From: Pseudoneurospora amorphoporcata
Lineage: Eukaryota > Ascomycota > Sordariomycetes > Sordariales > Sordariaceae
Direction: 5' to 3'
Assembly: GCA_033297205.1 (NCBI GenBank)
Contig: MU859062.1
Coordinates: forward strand, 372,001 to 436,000
Length of the DNA: 64,000 nt
Shown: one piece after another, positions 44,121 through 57,400 of the stretch
How positions within the stretch are numbered: the first letter of the stretch is position 1
Layout of the letters: each line of letters opens with the position of its first letter
Notes under the pieces: model-generated
What the model was told of the DNA's origin: nothing
The model's input: the letters and a program-made list of their open reading frames with translations, nothing else
The model's database searches: none
Translations under genes and position numbers: made by a program

Positions 44121-45116
44121 CGGACTAGTGTTTGCCGGATCTGTTCCTGACATGTCCCGCCCAAGCAACTATCGACCCGCCCAGGTGTTCATCTCTGCTG
44201 TTCTGCAAGCCTTTCCTCCTGGATCCTGCCCCCGCACTGACATCGAAAGGTTTTTCTCATAGTCTCTTCCTCAGTCTTTGATTGAATCGATCACTGATTC
44301 CCCTTGGGCTCCAAGATTCATGTCGGGGTTGTAGGCTTTGCTTGAACTAACAGAGGTAGAGACCATCCACCAAGCCCTGTTCCACCACGACCGCACGTCG
44401 GGGACCAATCTGAATTTTGTATATGTCGTCATCATCAACTTCGGTCGTGAAAGCCTGCACGGTAGCGAAGCGGCTGGGTATCGTTGTATAATGGCCATCC
44501 TTTTCCAAATCCCGATCCCACCAAGCCACCTTCTATGAAAATCACAAGCGCAAGACTCAGCACACCGCAATAGGAGATAAGGAAAAGTCAATAAAAGCGA
44601 ATAGAAAAAATAAACTTGTTGTGTATGGGGTATCTCGGTGTATAATGCCGCCTTATTCAAAGAATGTTTCCTCCCCCAATTGTGATGCAAACTGGTGATT
44701 TAAGCCAACAAGAAAACGAAGATTAAGAGAAGGTGTTGGAAGAAGAGTGGGGTAATAAGGCAAATAAATAGGTGTAGGGAGTAAGGATGTCAAACAACTG
44801 TTGTTCACCACCTTATCGCTGAGCGTCTCTCCTGATTATCGGTAGCCGCGCAACAGGCTACCAATTTGGTCGCTCGCCCTCAACCAGCGGAGATCTTTTC
44901 GTGGTTGGTATATCGGAGTGCGGCTCGACCGGGTTTGACTCAAATTTCGCTCCGTCAAGTCGATTGCCATCGGACATTGGACCAATCGTTGACGTTACGC
45001 TTGAGGTATTGACGTGGTAGATCTCGTGCGCCGTGGTGTGCTGCTCACTGAAGTTGTGAGGAATAGACGGTGTCCCCAGACACAGAAGCCGAAACTCCCG
45101 GTGGGGACATTGATTG

Positions 45117-46385
45117 CTATAAGTTCTCTCCCATTAACTGCGCCGCTCTTTCACGACATGCGACTGGAGTGAATCCTGTCCCAACTTTGTTGGCAACAAT
45201 CCTCCACTTCTCGTTTTCGTAGTCTTGCAGCGCCGTCTTCAGCTTTTGGTCCTACATATAAGAAATAGTCAGAGGGCGAGTTCCGTGATATACAGAGTTA
45301 TTGATCTGGCGGGAAAAGAGCCGGTTTCATCGGACTTACCGTTTCATCGGTCCACTGTGTTGTCTTCGCCTTTAACTTTGTACAGTATCGCACCTGAAGA
45401 GTTCCGGAAGATCTCCCAGGGAAGAAGTCGGCAATTTGCTTCCAGGTCAGGCTCTTGTTTTCCTTCAGGTCAATCAACAGCTGGTCGTCCTCTGGGGTAA
45501 ACTTGAGCTTGGGACCTCTTGGTCTTGGGGCTGGAGGGGGCATTCCTGCTTGTCCAACGACACTGGGAACTCCACCACCGCCACTTCCTTCACCTTCCCG
45601 CCTCAATAGCTTGTTTGGGGGGTCGGTATCTGGTAAGCGGTGATGATGATGCTGAGGCGGAGCCGTTGCTGCTTGTGCGTAGGCTGCTCCCAACGATGTC
45701 TGTTGCATGTGGTCCAGGTCATTCTGTTCAAGGTCCGAAATTCCGGGAATTGTGAGGTCGAGATCTTCAGGCCGTTGCCGTTTCAACCCACCGCCGTGCT
45801 CATGGTTGTGCGTCAAAGACGGGTAAAGCGGCGCAACTACAGAGTGTGGCGAAAGACCTGGTCCACCAAAGTGAGATGGTCCGGAATGACCCATGTGTCT
45901 TGCGCCGGGATGACCGCCCATGTGGCCCGGATCTGTGAGGATCGAATGAGGATGATGGGCTTGGGCATAATGTTGCGACAGGCCATGATGGGTTTGGTGG
46001 GTGGGCGGTTCGTGCAAGCTCGGAGGGCCGGCATGTTGGAGAGAGGCTCGGTGGTGGTGCGCTTCATAGGAGTGCGGAGCCTGGCTCTGCTCGGCCGCAT
46101 GCGGCTCCTGTGACGAATAATCGACATTGTAGTCCGGACCTACTCGGTAGTTGCCCGCCAGCGTGACTGCTATGCATGAGGTCCGCCAGAGCGAACCGCT
46201 CTGGCTGATCGCCGGGTTCTGAATTGAGAGAATTTGGTGAGATTGAGCCCCGTAGGACTACTTTGGGAACCAGTGTGGCGTATGATCTGATCTGAGGAGG
46301 GCCTCAGATGCTGCAAGTTGATCTTTTGAGGTGCGTTTGAGCTCAGTTGATGAGAGACAGATGTTGGTATGAACCCAGAGCACAT
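45117..46385 (-). CDS. Myb/SANT-domain DNA-binding protein, 5' part frame-disrupted
   Basis: Secure part: exon 45340 upwards and last exon 45251-45117, joined across an 87-nt intron (donor GTAAGT, acceptor GTAG) in phase 0. They encode two tandem C-terminal SANT/Myb repeats: LKFTPEDDQLLIDLKENKSL with WKQIADFFPGRSSGTLQVRY, then DETDQKLKTALQDYENEKW and RIVANKVGTGFTPVACRERA, ending MGENL. Before them lies a long His/Pro/Gly-rich region with a KRQRPEDLD basic patch. The reading frame then continues upstream to an ATG at 46385 only if one base is skipped in each of two G runs (46248-46251 and 46154-46156); with that, about 392 aa. Otherwise translation would have to start downstream or use introns I could not place. 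Probably a nuclear transcription factor; target unknown. Confidence 0.72.
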
Positions 46386-49300
46386 GTATCCAAGGGAAGA
46401 TTTCGCAAACTAGTGGGTGGCAATAGAAAGGCGACGATGGTGATGTGGGGGTATATCTTCTTTATGTTTCGAGACGGTAGGTTGGTTCCCGGATAGGCTG
46501 GCTGGACGATGACGGCACTCTTAACAATTCCTCCCTCGTAAGCTCGTTGCTTGCTGAAACTTGTATGACCGGTTCCTGTGGATACTGTACTTGGTGTGTA
46601 GTTTGTCGACCCTCCCACTTCTGCCTGACTTCCGAAACGATCGGTCCTTTTTCGTTGGCGGACTTGATGATAAAGCCAAAGTAGAATCAAAGTGGAGGAA
46701 GGAAATAAACAGCGGGTAACGACCGTGATATATCTTGTGGTGTTTGGTACTGAGCAGAGAAGCAAGGGCTAGCTGTCTTGGAGGGACGGGGACGGAGTGG
46801 ATATATGAATTTGACCCGTCTCTTAATACAAGGAATAAGCATACAAGCAACGGTAAGTACGAGACGTGATTGTAGCTTGGGATGTGGAGCTCAAGTTGGG
46901 TTCGACGAACCGATGACGGTGGCATAATTTGAGGATCTTATGCCATGGACTGTCTGCCGGATATAGAACAGAACCCCGGCCTCAGGTAGTGATGCACCGA
47001 GCGGGCATGACAGCTCGTAGCTCAGATTGCTGGACAGGGTTGCCGGCAGAACTAATTATCGAGGTCCAAGAAACCCCGGGCGCTGTAACTCGATTCAGAT
47101 GTTGCAGTGAACTTGACGATCCAGAGAAAACGAAGCTTCTAAAACGCATAGAAAGAAATAAAACACCAAGCTCACCAATGTGCGGGATGAAACAAGCCCT
47201 GCCATGCGGCTGGGAAGCAGAATGGCAAGAAGCGGATTAGGGGGTGCTGGTAGCAGTGCTCTTCTCTACAGACAACCAAGGAAAGCAGCGGCACCCGACT
47301 CACGAGGAAAGCCGGTAACGAGAGTCTTACACTTGCAAGGCAGAGGCAGGCAGGCAGACGACGGCGAGCGGGAGGGGAGCTTGCCGGGAGGGGTGGCAAT
47401 CTGGCCGAGTCCTCCACCTCTGAACTCAGGGTACATAGCCAGGAAGGTGGGTGGGTGTAAGTGCCCGCAGTGAACAGTGTGCGTTCAAGGTACCTGGCCT
47501 TTCCAGGAGAGTCGGAAGAAGTCACCTGGACGTACCAAAGCAGGAACATCATAGCGACAGCATGCCTTGGCTACTGCTGGGGGGTGACCAGTTTTGGGTG
47601 TGGTAGAGTGCCGTGGGTGGCAAGCGGAGAGGGCATTGAGGAGTGGGAAATTCCATGGTTTGTGAAAAGGGAAAGATATTAAGACGGGGGGGGAGCTATA
47701 CCAGATGCAAGAACACATCGGTGCCCTGACATACGATAGGGCGCCAGGGTAAAGACGCCTTGGAGAAGGGGTAACATCCACACATGATTAAGGCAGGTAC
47801 CAGTGTTGGATTGCCGAGCAGGGGCAAAGGGAAAGGCTGTGAAGTGAGGAAAATATGCAATGGCCCTGCCAGCGTGAAGTCTGAACCCCATCATTTGAGA
47901 TGTCTGATGTGACCACAATCCCAAAGAGACCAGAGAGCTGCCACAGGCGGTCTGACAGGACCCTCAAACTGAACAGACATGGTATGAAGTAGTCCGAGAA
48001 GGGTACGGTCTGTGCCTGTTCCGCCCGTCAATATGTGGCGTTTGTGAAAATGGGAAAGGTTTGATGAAGCTGCCGCCAACCAATGTAGCCGCATCATGGG
48101 GAAGAAAAGGCACACCTTCATCCAGCCCGGCAACAGAAAGAGCTTCAGCTCGGCTCGATTTGAGAAACGAGGCTGTTTGGGCAGACCGGGGGTAGGTCCT
48201 GTCAGCTTGATGGCCTTGCTGGCCCGGTCACCGCGTGCGATCATGACAATCATGGAAGGATTCCAGACGCGCTAAAACGCGCAGATTGACGCGATGTCTC
48301 GGGCTAGGCCTTGCGAGGAGATGCCGTTTGGATATGGTAATATCTCGAAGCTACCACTTGGATTATGCCATGACGATGATTGCTTTCCCCATGGCCAGGT
48401 GACGTGCTTGAACGGGTTAACGTTCGGCAACTCCAAGATTGCGCTTGTTGGGTGTCAATGCTGCTTTCAATGACGAACGAACCGAGGCTGGAAGCTGTCG
48501 CAAACTAGCCAATTGTCAGCTTCCTGTTGAGCATAGTAAGGCCGAACTGAGAAGAGCTGCAATGAGCAGGGCAAGGCAGCAGCAGTATGCAGGGCCGGAA
48601 AAGAGCGATACTTGGCAAGATAGTCGCGATGGTGTAAGACGGGAGTGTGTGGGGGAGATGCCATGGGGACATGTCATGGAGGTGAAGTCCGTGTAGACGG
48701 TGTAGAGTGTAGACCGAAAGAGGGTGGCCAAGATGCGCGCATGAAGGAAACGGTGTTTCATTCAAACCTTGCAATTAAAGGCTGCATTATGCTACGCGCA
48801 AAGGCAAGATGAGCGTGATTTCGGAAGTTTTCTAGAAGGAGACAAAGCGGCTTCTAGCGCTGACCGGGGTAAGCCCTAGTGGCAGAGGAATATCGCCGTG
48901 AACGTTGATGATGCCGCTGATATTGAAGTTCCTGCTTTCTCTCAAGAACTGTTAGTTGCTTGACCGTGGTTATCACAAGTCCATGATAGTAGGTAGTATG
49001 GTGGTACCTAGTGATGATGGGGTCAAGCAAGGGTGGGTGAGGGATTGGGGTGACGGCGATGAGAACTAAAAAGGGTCGGTTCAGGGGATCTCGATACAAC
49101 CGAAACTATTCCCAACTTGGCGACCGAGTCTGCTCCTGGGGCTCTGTCGCTAACAACACTCGAGGCTAGAGGTTTCGAACGGGTGGGTAGAAGCTATTTT
49201 GCTGTTAGTGTCAAACAAACCTTGGGCTGGGGATGTTGTAGTGGTGAACAACTAAGGAACAAAACAAGTCCAGCTGCTGAGTTCTTGTGGTTCCGACTTG

Positions 49301-49666
49301 AGGAGAGGGAATGGACTAAAGACCTGAATTGTGGCCATAGGGAAGGTGCCGAGGGAGCTCCCAAGATCTTCGCTTGTCGTCGTCGCCGTTTGGTTCCTAG
49401 GTAGTTTGGTTCTCTCCTTCCCAACTCCCCTAAACCCCCCACGATGTGGATGAAAGTCGCAGATGCAGCCGAACAGCTCCTTCCCCTTGAAGCTGCGTCA
49501 TTGTCAATTTTCAGTCATGATGCCCCCCGTGATGCCCCTCCCGATGCAACTGCGACTCTCCCAAGTGCCCCTCTGAACTCCCGTCTGCACAATGTCACCG
49601 TCGTCTTCACCTGGCACTTCCCCATCCAACTTCCAGACCGTCGCCATCATCACATCTGATCGATAA

Positions 49667-49688
49667 CACCACCACCACCACCACCACC
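49667..49688. repeat. (ACC)7 trinucleotide repeat
   Basis: About seven perfect ACC units. No coding frame around it is supported. Confidence 0.85.
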
Positions 49689-49806
49689 GTATTCCAACAG
49701 ATCGACGTCAACGCATTGATTCAGCTGCTGATCCGGGACCGAAAGCATGCCACGCCTTTCTCCGGCGCTTCCACCATGCTTCCAAACATCCCGAGCGAGT
49801 GTCACC

Positions 49807-49832
49807 AAAAAAAAAAAAAAAAAAAAAAAAAA
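49807..49832. repeat. Poly(A) tract, 26 nt
   Basis: Uninterrupted A run in gene-free sequence; exact length may be affected by sequencing error. Confidence 0.85.
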
Positions 49833-51403
49833 GACTTTGACAAGTTGAGGCTGCGAAGCTGAGACTCGATGAAAGGGTATTTTGGGATGGGTTGCAGACA
49901 TCAGGTCAGTCTGCATTGACATCTCGTACCTGCATTCGATGTTGCTAATGCGTGGCCCAATGTTATGTGCCTCGGCCAAATCCGGGTCTTCCCAGCTCAG
50001 TTCACAATTTCTTTGCAGCTTCCACTTCTTTGCTCAGTCGAGCCAAGAACCGCGGCTTGCCCATTTGGGCCAGGATTGGGCGTCATCCGTGATTCCGCGT
50101 CGTGGGGAAACGAGCAACGTCCAAATGTGCCACGGAGAGATATCCGAGGCTCCCGCGCGAAAGTCGTCCGTCTCTTCTCCGGCATCCGGACCGATCGCAA
50201 GACTAGTCTCGAGGACGATGACAAGACAGCGCAAGAGCTCCGCAACCTCCGCTGGGATGGGGACGGAATCTGTCGTGACAATTTCGGATCACGGACGACG
50301 TTGCTAGACAAAGTTTGGCCAGGTCTTGGCGGGCGCTGCTAGTCTGTCGTTCTTTCATTGCAAAAATCGATGCATGGCAATCGGAATCTGCGCCGGCCCA
50401 TTTTGATCGGCCCTGGTGACTTTGGGAATGGGGACTTTCCGAGTTGGGCCAGGTGTGTCCAAAGCCAGCATCCCCATCCGTGATCCATCCGATGCCATCT
50501 CATCCCGAGGCAAAGGTACCTCAGGGGTCATGAGACTTGACCAGCTCCCCCGCTTACTCGCTTGCCAATATGACCTCCTTCCCGGCGATGCCCTCCCATG
50601 CCATCCGTCTCCCACATCCCACCATCTGGAAAGCAGACGGACAGGGTATGTTCTCTCTCTTTGCTATTCATAGCTAATTTACCTTGTTGCTAGGTCATGT
50701 CCCTTGCTTGTCCCGACACCTCCTCCTACCCCTCCATCTGAATACACCCTCGCGCCAGCCTTGGAGATATGTCCGCGCTTAGCCTTGCGTGACCTGCAAT
50801 AGACCGAAGCCACATCGTCCAATGCATAGACGCATGACGCGTAAGCTCTCGCCAACACCGTCATCACCTTGTACAACGTGCAATGGTTTAGCCTCGAGCA
50901 TGCCTGATGGGGGAGAAGGTAACGTACCCGGAAAGATTCTCCTGCATGGCTATTCCGCTTCCCGGTGCTTGGGAAAACTAGAACGGAATGCCATCTTGCA
51001 TTGGCCGTTCTCTTGGGATAACCTCGTACACACATGTCGAAGCTGTTGTCATACTGCCTACCTCTACATATCATGGGTTTCCCAGACTTTCACACGTCAA
51101 CAACGTTGCGTAACCAGAAAATACATGCTCATCGTTTTAAACACTAACCACTATTTGCCGAGTCCAAACCAAGCGACATCCTGCCTTTATCCATGTCGTA
51201 GACTGTTAACACGCTTTTTGTGTAAAATACATATTTATGAGACGGCCTAGCCTCAAATACAGAACGCCGTGCGAAAATCTGGATGATAAAACAAAGGGTA
51301 CACTCTCGGTACACACTCCCCTCTTTGATCATAAACATTGACCAACACATTCTTGTCCTTCTCTCCCTCCCTCACACACATATGTACACATCGTACCACC
51401 TTT

Positions 51404-54400
51404 TTAGGCAAAGTTATCCTGCCTATCAACCCAGATATCCTCCAACTCGTTAAAGCTCGAGAAGTGAATGGGTCTGTGCTGATCGCTGTAGAACGGCAGC
51501 GGCGTATCCAGCTTGACATGCACCGGCTTCTTCTCCAGGCCGCCAAACGCGCTGCCCATGAAGCTGTAGTTCCACTTGCCACCGTCCGGCACCAGGAAGA
51601 AGCCCCGGAACTTCTCGCTAAGGAGGAGCTGGCGCTTCTCGCCCATGCTGGTCGTGAACCCTTGCGGCTGGTCGCTGGCCACATCCTTGTTCTCAACACC
51701 CCACTTGAAGCCCTGAGGCGTGAGCGCCCAGGCCGACAGCGACACGCTGCCAGGCGTGAAGGAGACGGCGATGGTGAGCGTGTTTTGCTTGTCCCAGTTC
51801 GGGTGGGCGTCGAGCAGACGCGCGTGCTCCGTGACGTCCATGGCGGACATGTACGGCAGCTCGTTGCCCGACTGCGTGTGAATGATGCCGAGCGGCTCCA
51901 TGTCCTTGAGGTATTCGTGCTGAGGAAGCTGGTGCGGCAGCTGGACGTTACGCAGACCACCGATCTGGGGCACCATGACGATGCACTTGATCTCCTTGAC
52001 CTGGTCGTTGTCGGCGGGCGAGGCGCCGTAGAGATAACCGGCAACTTGGACGCGGAGATCGGCAATGGCGATGAAGCGCTTGAGGATGTTCTTAGGCATG
52101 ACGTAGGTCACGTCGTCCAGGTCACTATCCACAGGCGACACGTACATGTTGTTGGCCCTGGTGCGCAGGTTGGAGGTGGCGATGGCTCTGGTACGCCACT
52201 CGGTCTTGGAGGCGAACGTCTGCTGCTCGAACTGCGAGGTGGTGGTGACAATGATTTCCTCGCCGTGCACGTTCTGTGTCTTGGTGGTGACGGCGGTGAG
52301 CTGCTGCTGCTCTTGCTGCTGCTTCTCAATCTCCGCGGCCTGCTGTCTCTGCAGCGAGGGAGCTGAGATTTCCATACCGAGAATGATGTCTCGGACTTCA
52401 CTGCTGGTCAAACTGGAGACGTTGACATTGTTCTTCTTGCCGTAGTCATTAAGGATGAGATCGCGAAGCTGCGTTTCGACCTTGATCCAGTCTTCATCCG
52501 ACAGCGAGGGCCAGATGTGGTGATCCTGCGTGATGACGGTCTTGTCGGGACGTAGGATGAGCTTCGTCTTATCCTGGTTGACGTGCAGAGCACGCAGGAT
52601 GAGGATGAGACGGGAGAAGGCAGTGTAGGAAGAGATGCTCTTCAGCCACTCGTCGTAAAGGTTGAACAGAACCATCTGCGGCTCGGTGGCACGCAGAATC
52701 ATGTCACCCAGCTTCTCGACCTTCATGGCGGCCTGGAAGGGAAGCTGCAACTCGGACGCGCGGATGGAAATGTTGGGGAAATCAAGCAAGTTGACTTCCA
52801 ATGGATCCAACAGACCCTTTCTGGTGACGATAAGCTGCTTGGGCTGCTCTTCGACGGGTAGCGATCTGATAAGGGCAGCGACTTCTTCGGCAGTCTTCCA
52901 CTTGGCCAACTGTCCCAAACGCTTTTGACCAGCCCAGACACTGGTGTGGATAATCTTCAAGAACAACTGGCCGGTACGAGGATTGAAGATGAAGATGGCA
53001 CCGTTGATGGGCTTCGTCGTCAAGTTACCCTCGAAGGTCTTGTGGATGGTAACACGATAGACGTTGGTATCATCGATGAAGAGCTGAGTCTGGTTGCTGA
53101 ACAGCTCCGAGTAGTTCTGCGAGTTCAAGAACTCCTGGTTGCTCTCAGAGGCGTAGAGCTGCAGACCCTTGCGGATACGCTCACGGAGAACATAGAGCGC
53201 AGGGTTTGCCTTCATGATCTTACCCATAGCCTGCTGGATCAAAAGTTTCAAGCCTGGGAAATATTGACCGTAGGCAGAGTACAGGTTGTAAGCAAGATCG
53301 ATACCGATCATGAGACCAGTGGGTGATGGGTAAAGACTCATGCTGTCGGTGGTGTAGTCGAGATACTTGGCTCTGACGTATCTCTCAATATCGTGAGAGT
53401 CGTAGTCACCATAGCGGAGCTGAACATCGATCCAGAACTTGTTTGTCGTGGTAGACTCGATGACATCCTTGGTATCGAAAAGGAGCGACGGGCGAGTAAC
53501 GTTCCACTTGTGGCTGGCAAAGAGCTGGATATCCGCGCAGGAGCTGTTCATCTTGTAGGACTTTCTGGGATGAATAGTTTCCTTCTGGACCGATTCGATG
53601 CTCAGAGCCTCAAGCTCCTGATCGAAGACCTGGCAAAGATCCATGACCACTGACTCGTGAATCTTCTGCCACAAATGGGCACGGAAGATCTGGATCAGGG
53701 AGATCTTGAGAGTGGGAATCTTGCCGTGCAAGAAGATACCAGTAAGATCCAACTGGACTTGGAAACCGACGTAGACGTTGGCTCTGTTGATGGTAGGCGA
53801 CCACCAAAGCGTGAAACGACGGTTAGGAATCTGGTTGAGACCTGCACGATGTAATAGTCAGTATATGTGCATATGATAACTAGTTCAAAACAGGGAAGTG
53901 GGATGTTAGACTTACCGCTCCTCTGGGCATTTGTCAACTTCTTGAACTTCATCGACTCCTCGAAACCACTGGCCTTCTCCCAGAAGAGGCCTTCCCAAGA
54001 TGGGAAACCAGTTGCCTTGAACAGGGTGTGCTCCAAGATGGTTTCGACACCACCAAGCGCCTGGATGACATCGGTACGGTATGCGTTAAGGTTCCAAAGT
54101 TTACCGTCGTGCCTCTGACTTGTCCACCAGAAGGGGTTGCTCTTCATCAACTGATAGATCTTGAACTCCGAACGGGCACGGAAACCCTTGTCGAAGCTCA
54201 ACGTGCTACGGTCCTTCTGGAAAAGAGTGTTGATACGAGGCAGACCACGATCCCAGCTGTCCTCCAGATCCTCTAGCGTCAATCTGCGGTTTTGCTGGTT
54301 GGCCTCGAGACGCTTCTGCGAGTATTCCGTCCACACACGCTGGGAGTCGATGAACTCAGCCTCCCACGGAATGATGTAGCGAAAGATATTGGGGATCAGA

Positions 54401-57400
54401 GTTTCCTCATCGTGCGACATACCCGCACGGTAATGGGTAACTCCGAGGTCTGTCTGCTTGGACCAACGCTTGTCGCTGGTAGGGATGAGAATGTGTGAGC
54501 CGGAAATCATGCCCAAGCCACCGAGCTCCTTGGGGGTGTAGAAAACGGCAGGGGGGAAACGGGAAGGCATCTTGGAGTTGAGACCAATCTTGACACGGGT
54601 CTGGATCTTGGTTTCACACTTGACGATAGTGTCAAGCAAGTTCACGGTCGAAACAGCAGCCTCGCGGTAGTAAGTGAAGAGGGCAATCAACGCTGTGTTC
54701 CACTTGTTGGCAATCTTGGTGAATGTAGTCGAGCCAGACGACATCAGGATTTGACGGATCCTGTTGTTGAATTTCTGAATGTCCTCCTCGGTAACTTGAA
54801 GGAAAGCATGAGCGGTGCGCTCCTTGGTCGTGTTATCAACCAGTGACCAGACGCTGTCCTTCACAGGGAATTCATCGTTCTGGTTGCGGATCTTGGGCAA
54901 GATGCGCACTTCGAAGCCGCACATGGAGAACAGGAGGTTCGGGTTGTCCCTGCTGTATACGCTAGCGAAGGTGTCTTCCCAATCAATGGTCGTCACAGAT
55001 CTTGGGAGGCGGTTCTTGAGATCCCAGAAGACAGCTCTTCCGAGGTTGACGTCGTGCCTCATGAGACGCATACGCGAATCTCTGGGCCAGCACTTCTTGC
55101 TCTTGTAACCAATCACGTTCTCGAAGTTGGGATCAGGCTGCTCTGTCAAGAATCGCTGAATTAGGTCGCGAGATTCATCTGCCGTGAACCTCAAGAACAC
55201 CCAAATCTTGTCGATGTACCTGGTGTACAGCCTAATCGGGTGTCTTGTTTCAGTCTCCCGGTCCTTGAACTGGAGGAAGTCATTGGGTGCGTGGGGAGGA
55301 CCAGCAATCTCGCTGGCACGCTGCGGGCCGAGCAACAGCAGATCGAGGATGAGACCGTAGTACTGGAAGACGAAAGCTGAGAACTGCAGACCACGAATCA
55401 TACCATAACTGTTGACATGGTTCATGTCTTTGTAGGTCAAGGTAACGTTGTTCTTGGCCGTAATGTAATCGGCAAGGTTGTGGTCCATGATCAGACGAAG
55501 AAGCGAGTTGAGCAAGGTTAGTTCGATCTTCTCGTAGACCTTGGAGAGTTGCGTCTCAATCATGACATTGCACTCGCCGTTTGAAGTCTCCCAGACCTTG
55601 TCGAGATTGTTGATGCCTTGAGCCCACTTGTACACAAGCAAAGGCGGGACCTCCGAATCAGAAGGCTTGATCCAAGCGGGGAAGAGATGGCGCTGGTCAG
55701 CCTGATACCACAAGTACTGGTCGAGATAAGCATCGCTAATCTTCTCGATCGGCTCAATATCATAGACCGGGTTGATGGTGCTGTAGTTGTCGTTCATATC
55801 GATGCCGACTTCCTTGAAGGCTCGTTGAGTGAGCAGGAAGCGCTTGATACGCTCGAGCGTAGTTCCTGGACTGTCATATGCCTGCTCGATCAAAGCCAAC
55901 TCCTCACGCTGACTCTGGTTCAGTCTTCCCTTGGTCGAGTAAGCCTCACGCAAGCGCTCCAGCGCCAAGATAAGGATCTTGGTGTCGTGCTTGTAAGAGA
56001 CACTGGGGAAGGGGATAGGAGAGAACTTCCTCGATTCCAGCCAGTGCACCGTAGTGGTGTAGATGGCAACAGCCTCCTCAGAAGAGACATAGGGACCATC
56101 CTTCATGTGGTTGTGCTGGCGTTCCTGCTCAGCCTTGAGCCACAAACGCGTTAGGCGGCCAACGTTCTTCTTGGCAACGGTCTTGTCGACGGTGGCACCA
56201 CGACGAATACGCTCACGGTTGTAATGAGCGACCGAAATCCACCAATCGGCCTTGGACTTGACGTAACGGAGAATGATGTTCTCGATGGCTGCGGGAAGCC
56301 CAGGAACCTTCCAGGGAATGTTACTCTTCCAGCATCTCCACGCCTCAGAAAGATGTTGAAGAACCGTGTTGACCTTGCTCTGCTTGATACCTTCCGGCAT
56401 CATGTCCAGCAGATCAGCCATGACGGAAGCACGAAGCTCGAGATCGAAGTGAGATTCGACACGCTGCTTAGTGACCGTCTTGGCAACTCCCTTGCTGTGA
56501 CGACCCTCGAACTGACGGGAGAGAAGGTTGCCGAGCCATCTTTCGAGGAGAGGAATTATACCTCGCATGAAGAACAGCCACACACGCCATGCTGGCGCCC
56601 AGAAACCGCAGCCTGGACCCTTACCAACCGGGCCGGCATTGAAGCGATAGTAAATGAGATGCTTGAGATCCTTGCAGGAACGGATCTGGTGCATCAACTT
56701 GTACTTGTAACGATACATACCGGTCAACTGTCCGACGTGGTTGAAGGCATACAGAATACCATCGGCAAGCTGGAAAGCGTCAATGTTGCCAAGACGGTAC
56801 TGTACCTGGGCATCGACAATGAGCTTGGTCAAGCGCAGAATTTCACGCATGAGATGGAAGGCATTTCCGAATCTAGACTTCTTTCTCTCCTTGGTCGTCA
56901 ACGTCTTGACGGGCTTCAGGTTGAAGTTGTAGTCCAAATGGAGGTATGTGAGGTTCTTGCGGTGGATAAGCAGGTTAAGCATGTTGAAACCCTGCCGGCA
57001 GACTTGCAAACCAGCTTCAACCCAATCAATCGTCGTTTGCTGGAAGAACTTTGTCGCTTTCAGAGTCCGAAGCAAGTTTTGCTTCTGAAGAGACTTCGGT
57101 TGCTTCTTGTGCAGCTCATTGAGAACGTAGGTCTTGAGAAGCTTCTGGTACGAGACGCGCACCTTGACGGGCTGCTTCGGCGGGCAGTGCTCCAAGTACC
57201 AATGCTTGACGAGAGGCACATCTTGGGCACGAACCATACGTCCGGAGCGGCGGTCGAAGGGGAACGGTGCCCACCAGAGCTCGATGGCCGATGCTGTCTC
57301 GTCCGTATACAGCTCTTCCTCAGCCATGAAAGGCTCGACGCCAGCAGGCAGCTCAAACGCCTCCTCTTCTGGCTCCTCAATGTTGCCAGGTCCGAAGAGC

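Larger units (their letters stand above)
37666..45116. other. 7.4 kb stretch without recognised gene
   Basis: The largest gene-free stretch of the window. Open frames (for example 39001-39738 minus, 245 codons; 40092-40580 plus) show no domain, and the first overlaps a tRNA-like element. It contains the tRNA-like relic near 38,990-39,095, a GGTA/TAGG microsatellite at 40,556-40,603 and the assembly gap near 43.9 kb. Long non-coding RNA, long leaders of neighbours or fast-evolving small genes are all possible; the sequence alone does not decide. Confidence 0.5.
46386..51403. other. 5.0 kb stretch without recognised gene
   Basis: Upstream sequence of the Myb gene and 3' region of prp8. Open frames are short and lack motifs. 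It contains an (ACC)n repeat at 49,667-49,688 and a run of 26 A at 49,807-49,832. I see no transposon ends, tRNA or rRNA. Confidence 0.5.

Noticed and set aside
44271..44690. 139-codon minus-strand frame beside the assembly gap
   Set aside because: No motif, and the sequence nearby is of doubtful quality.
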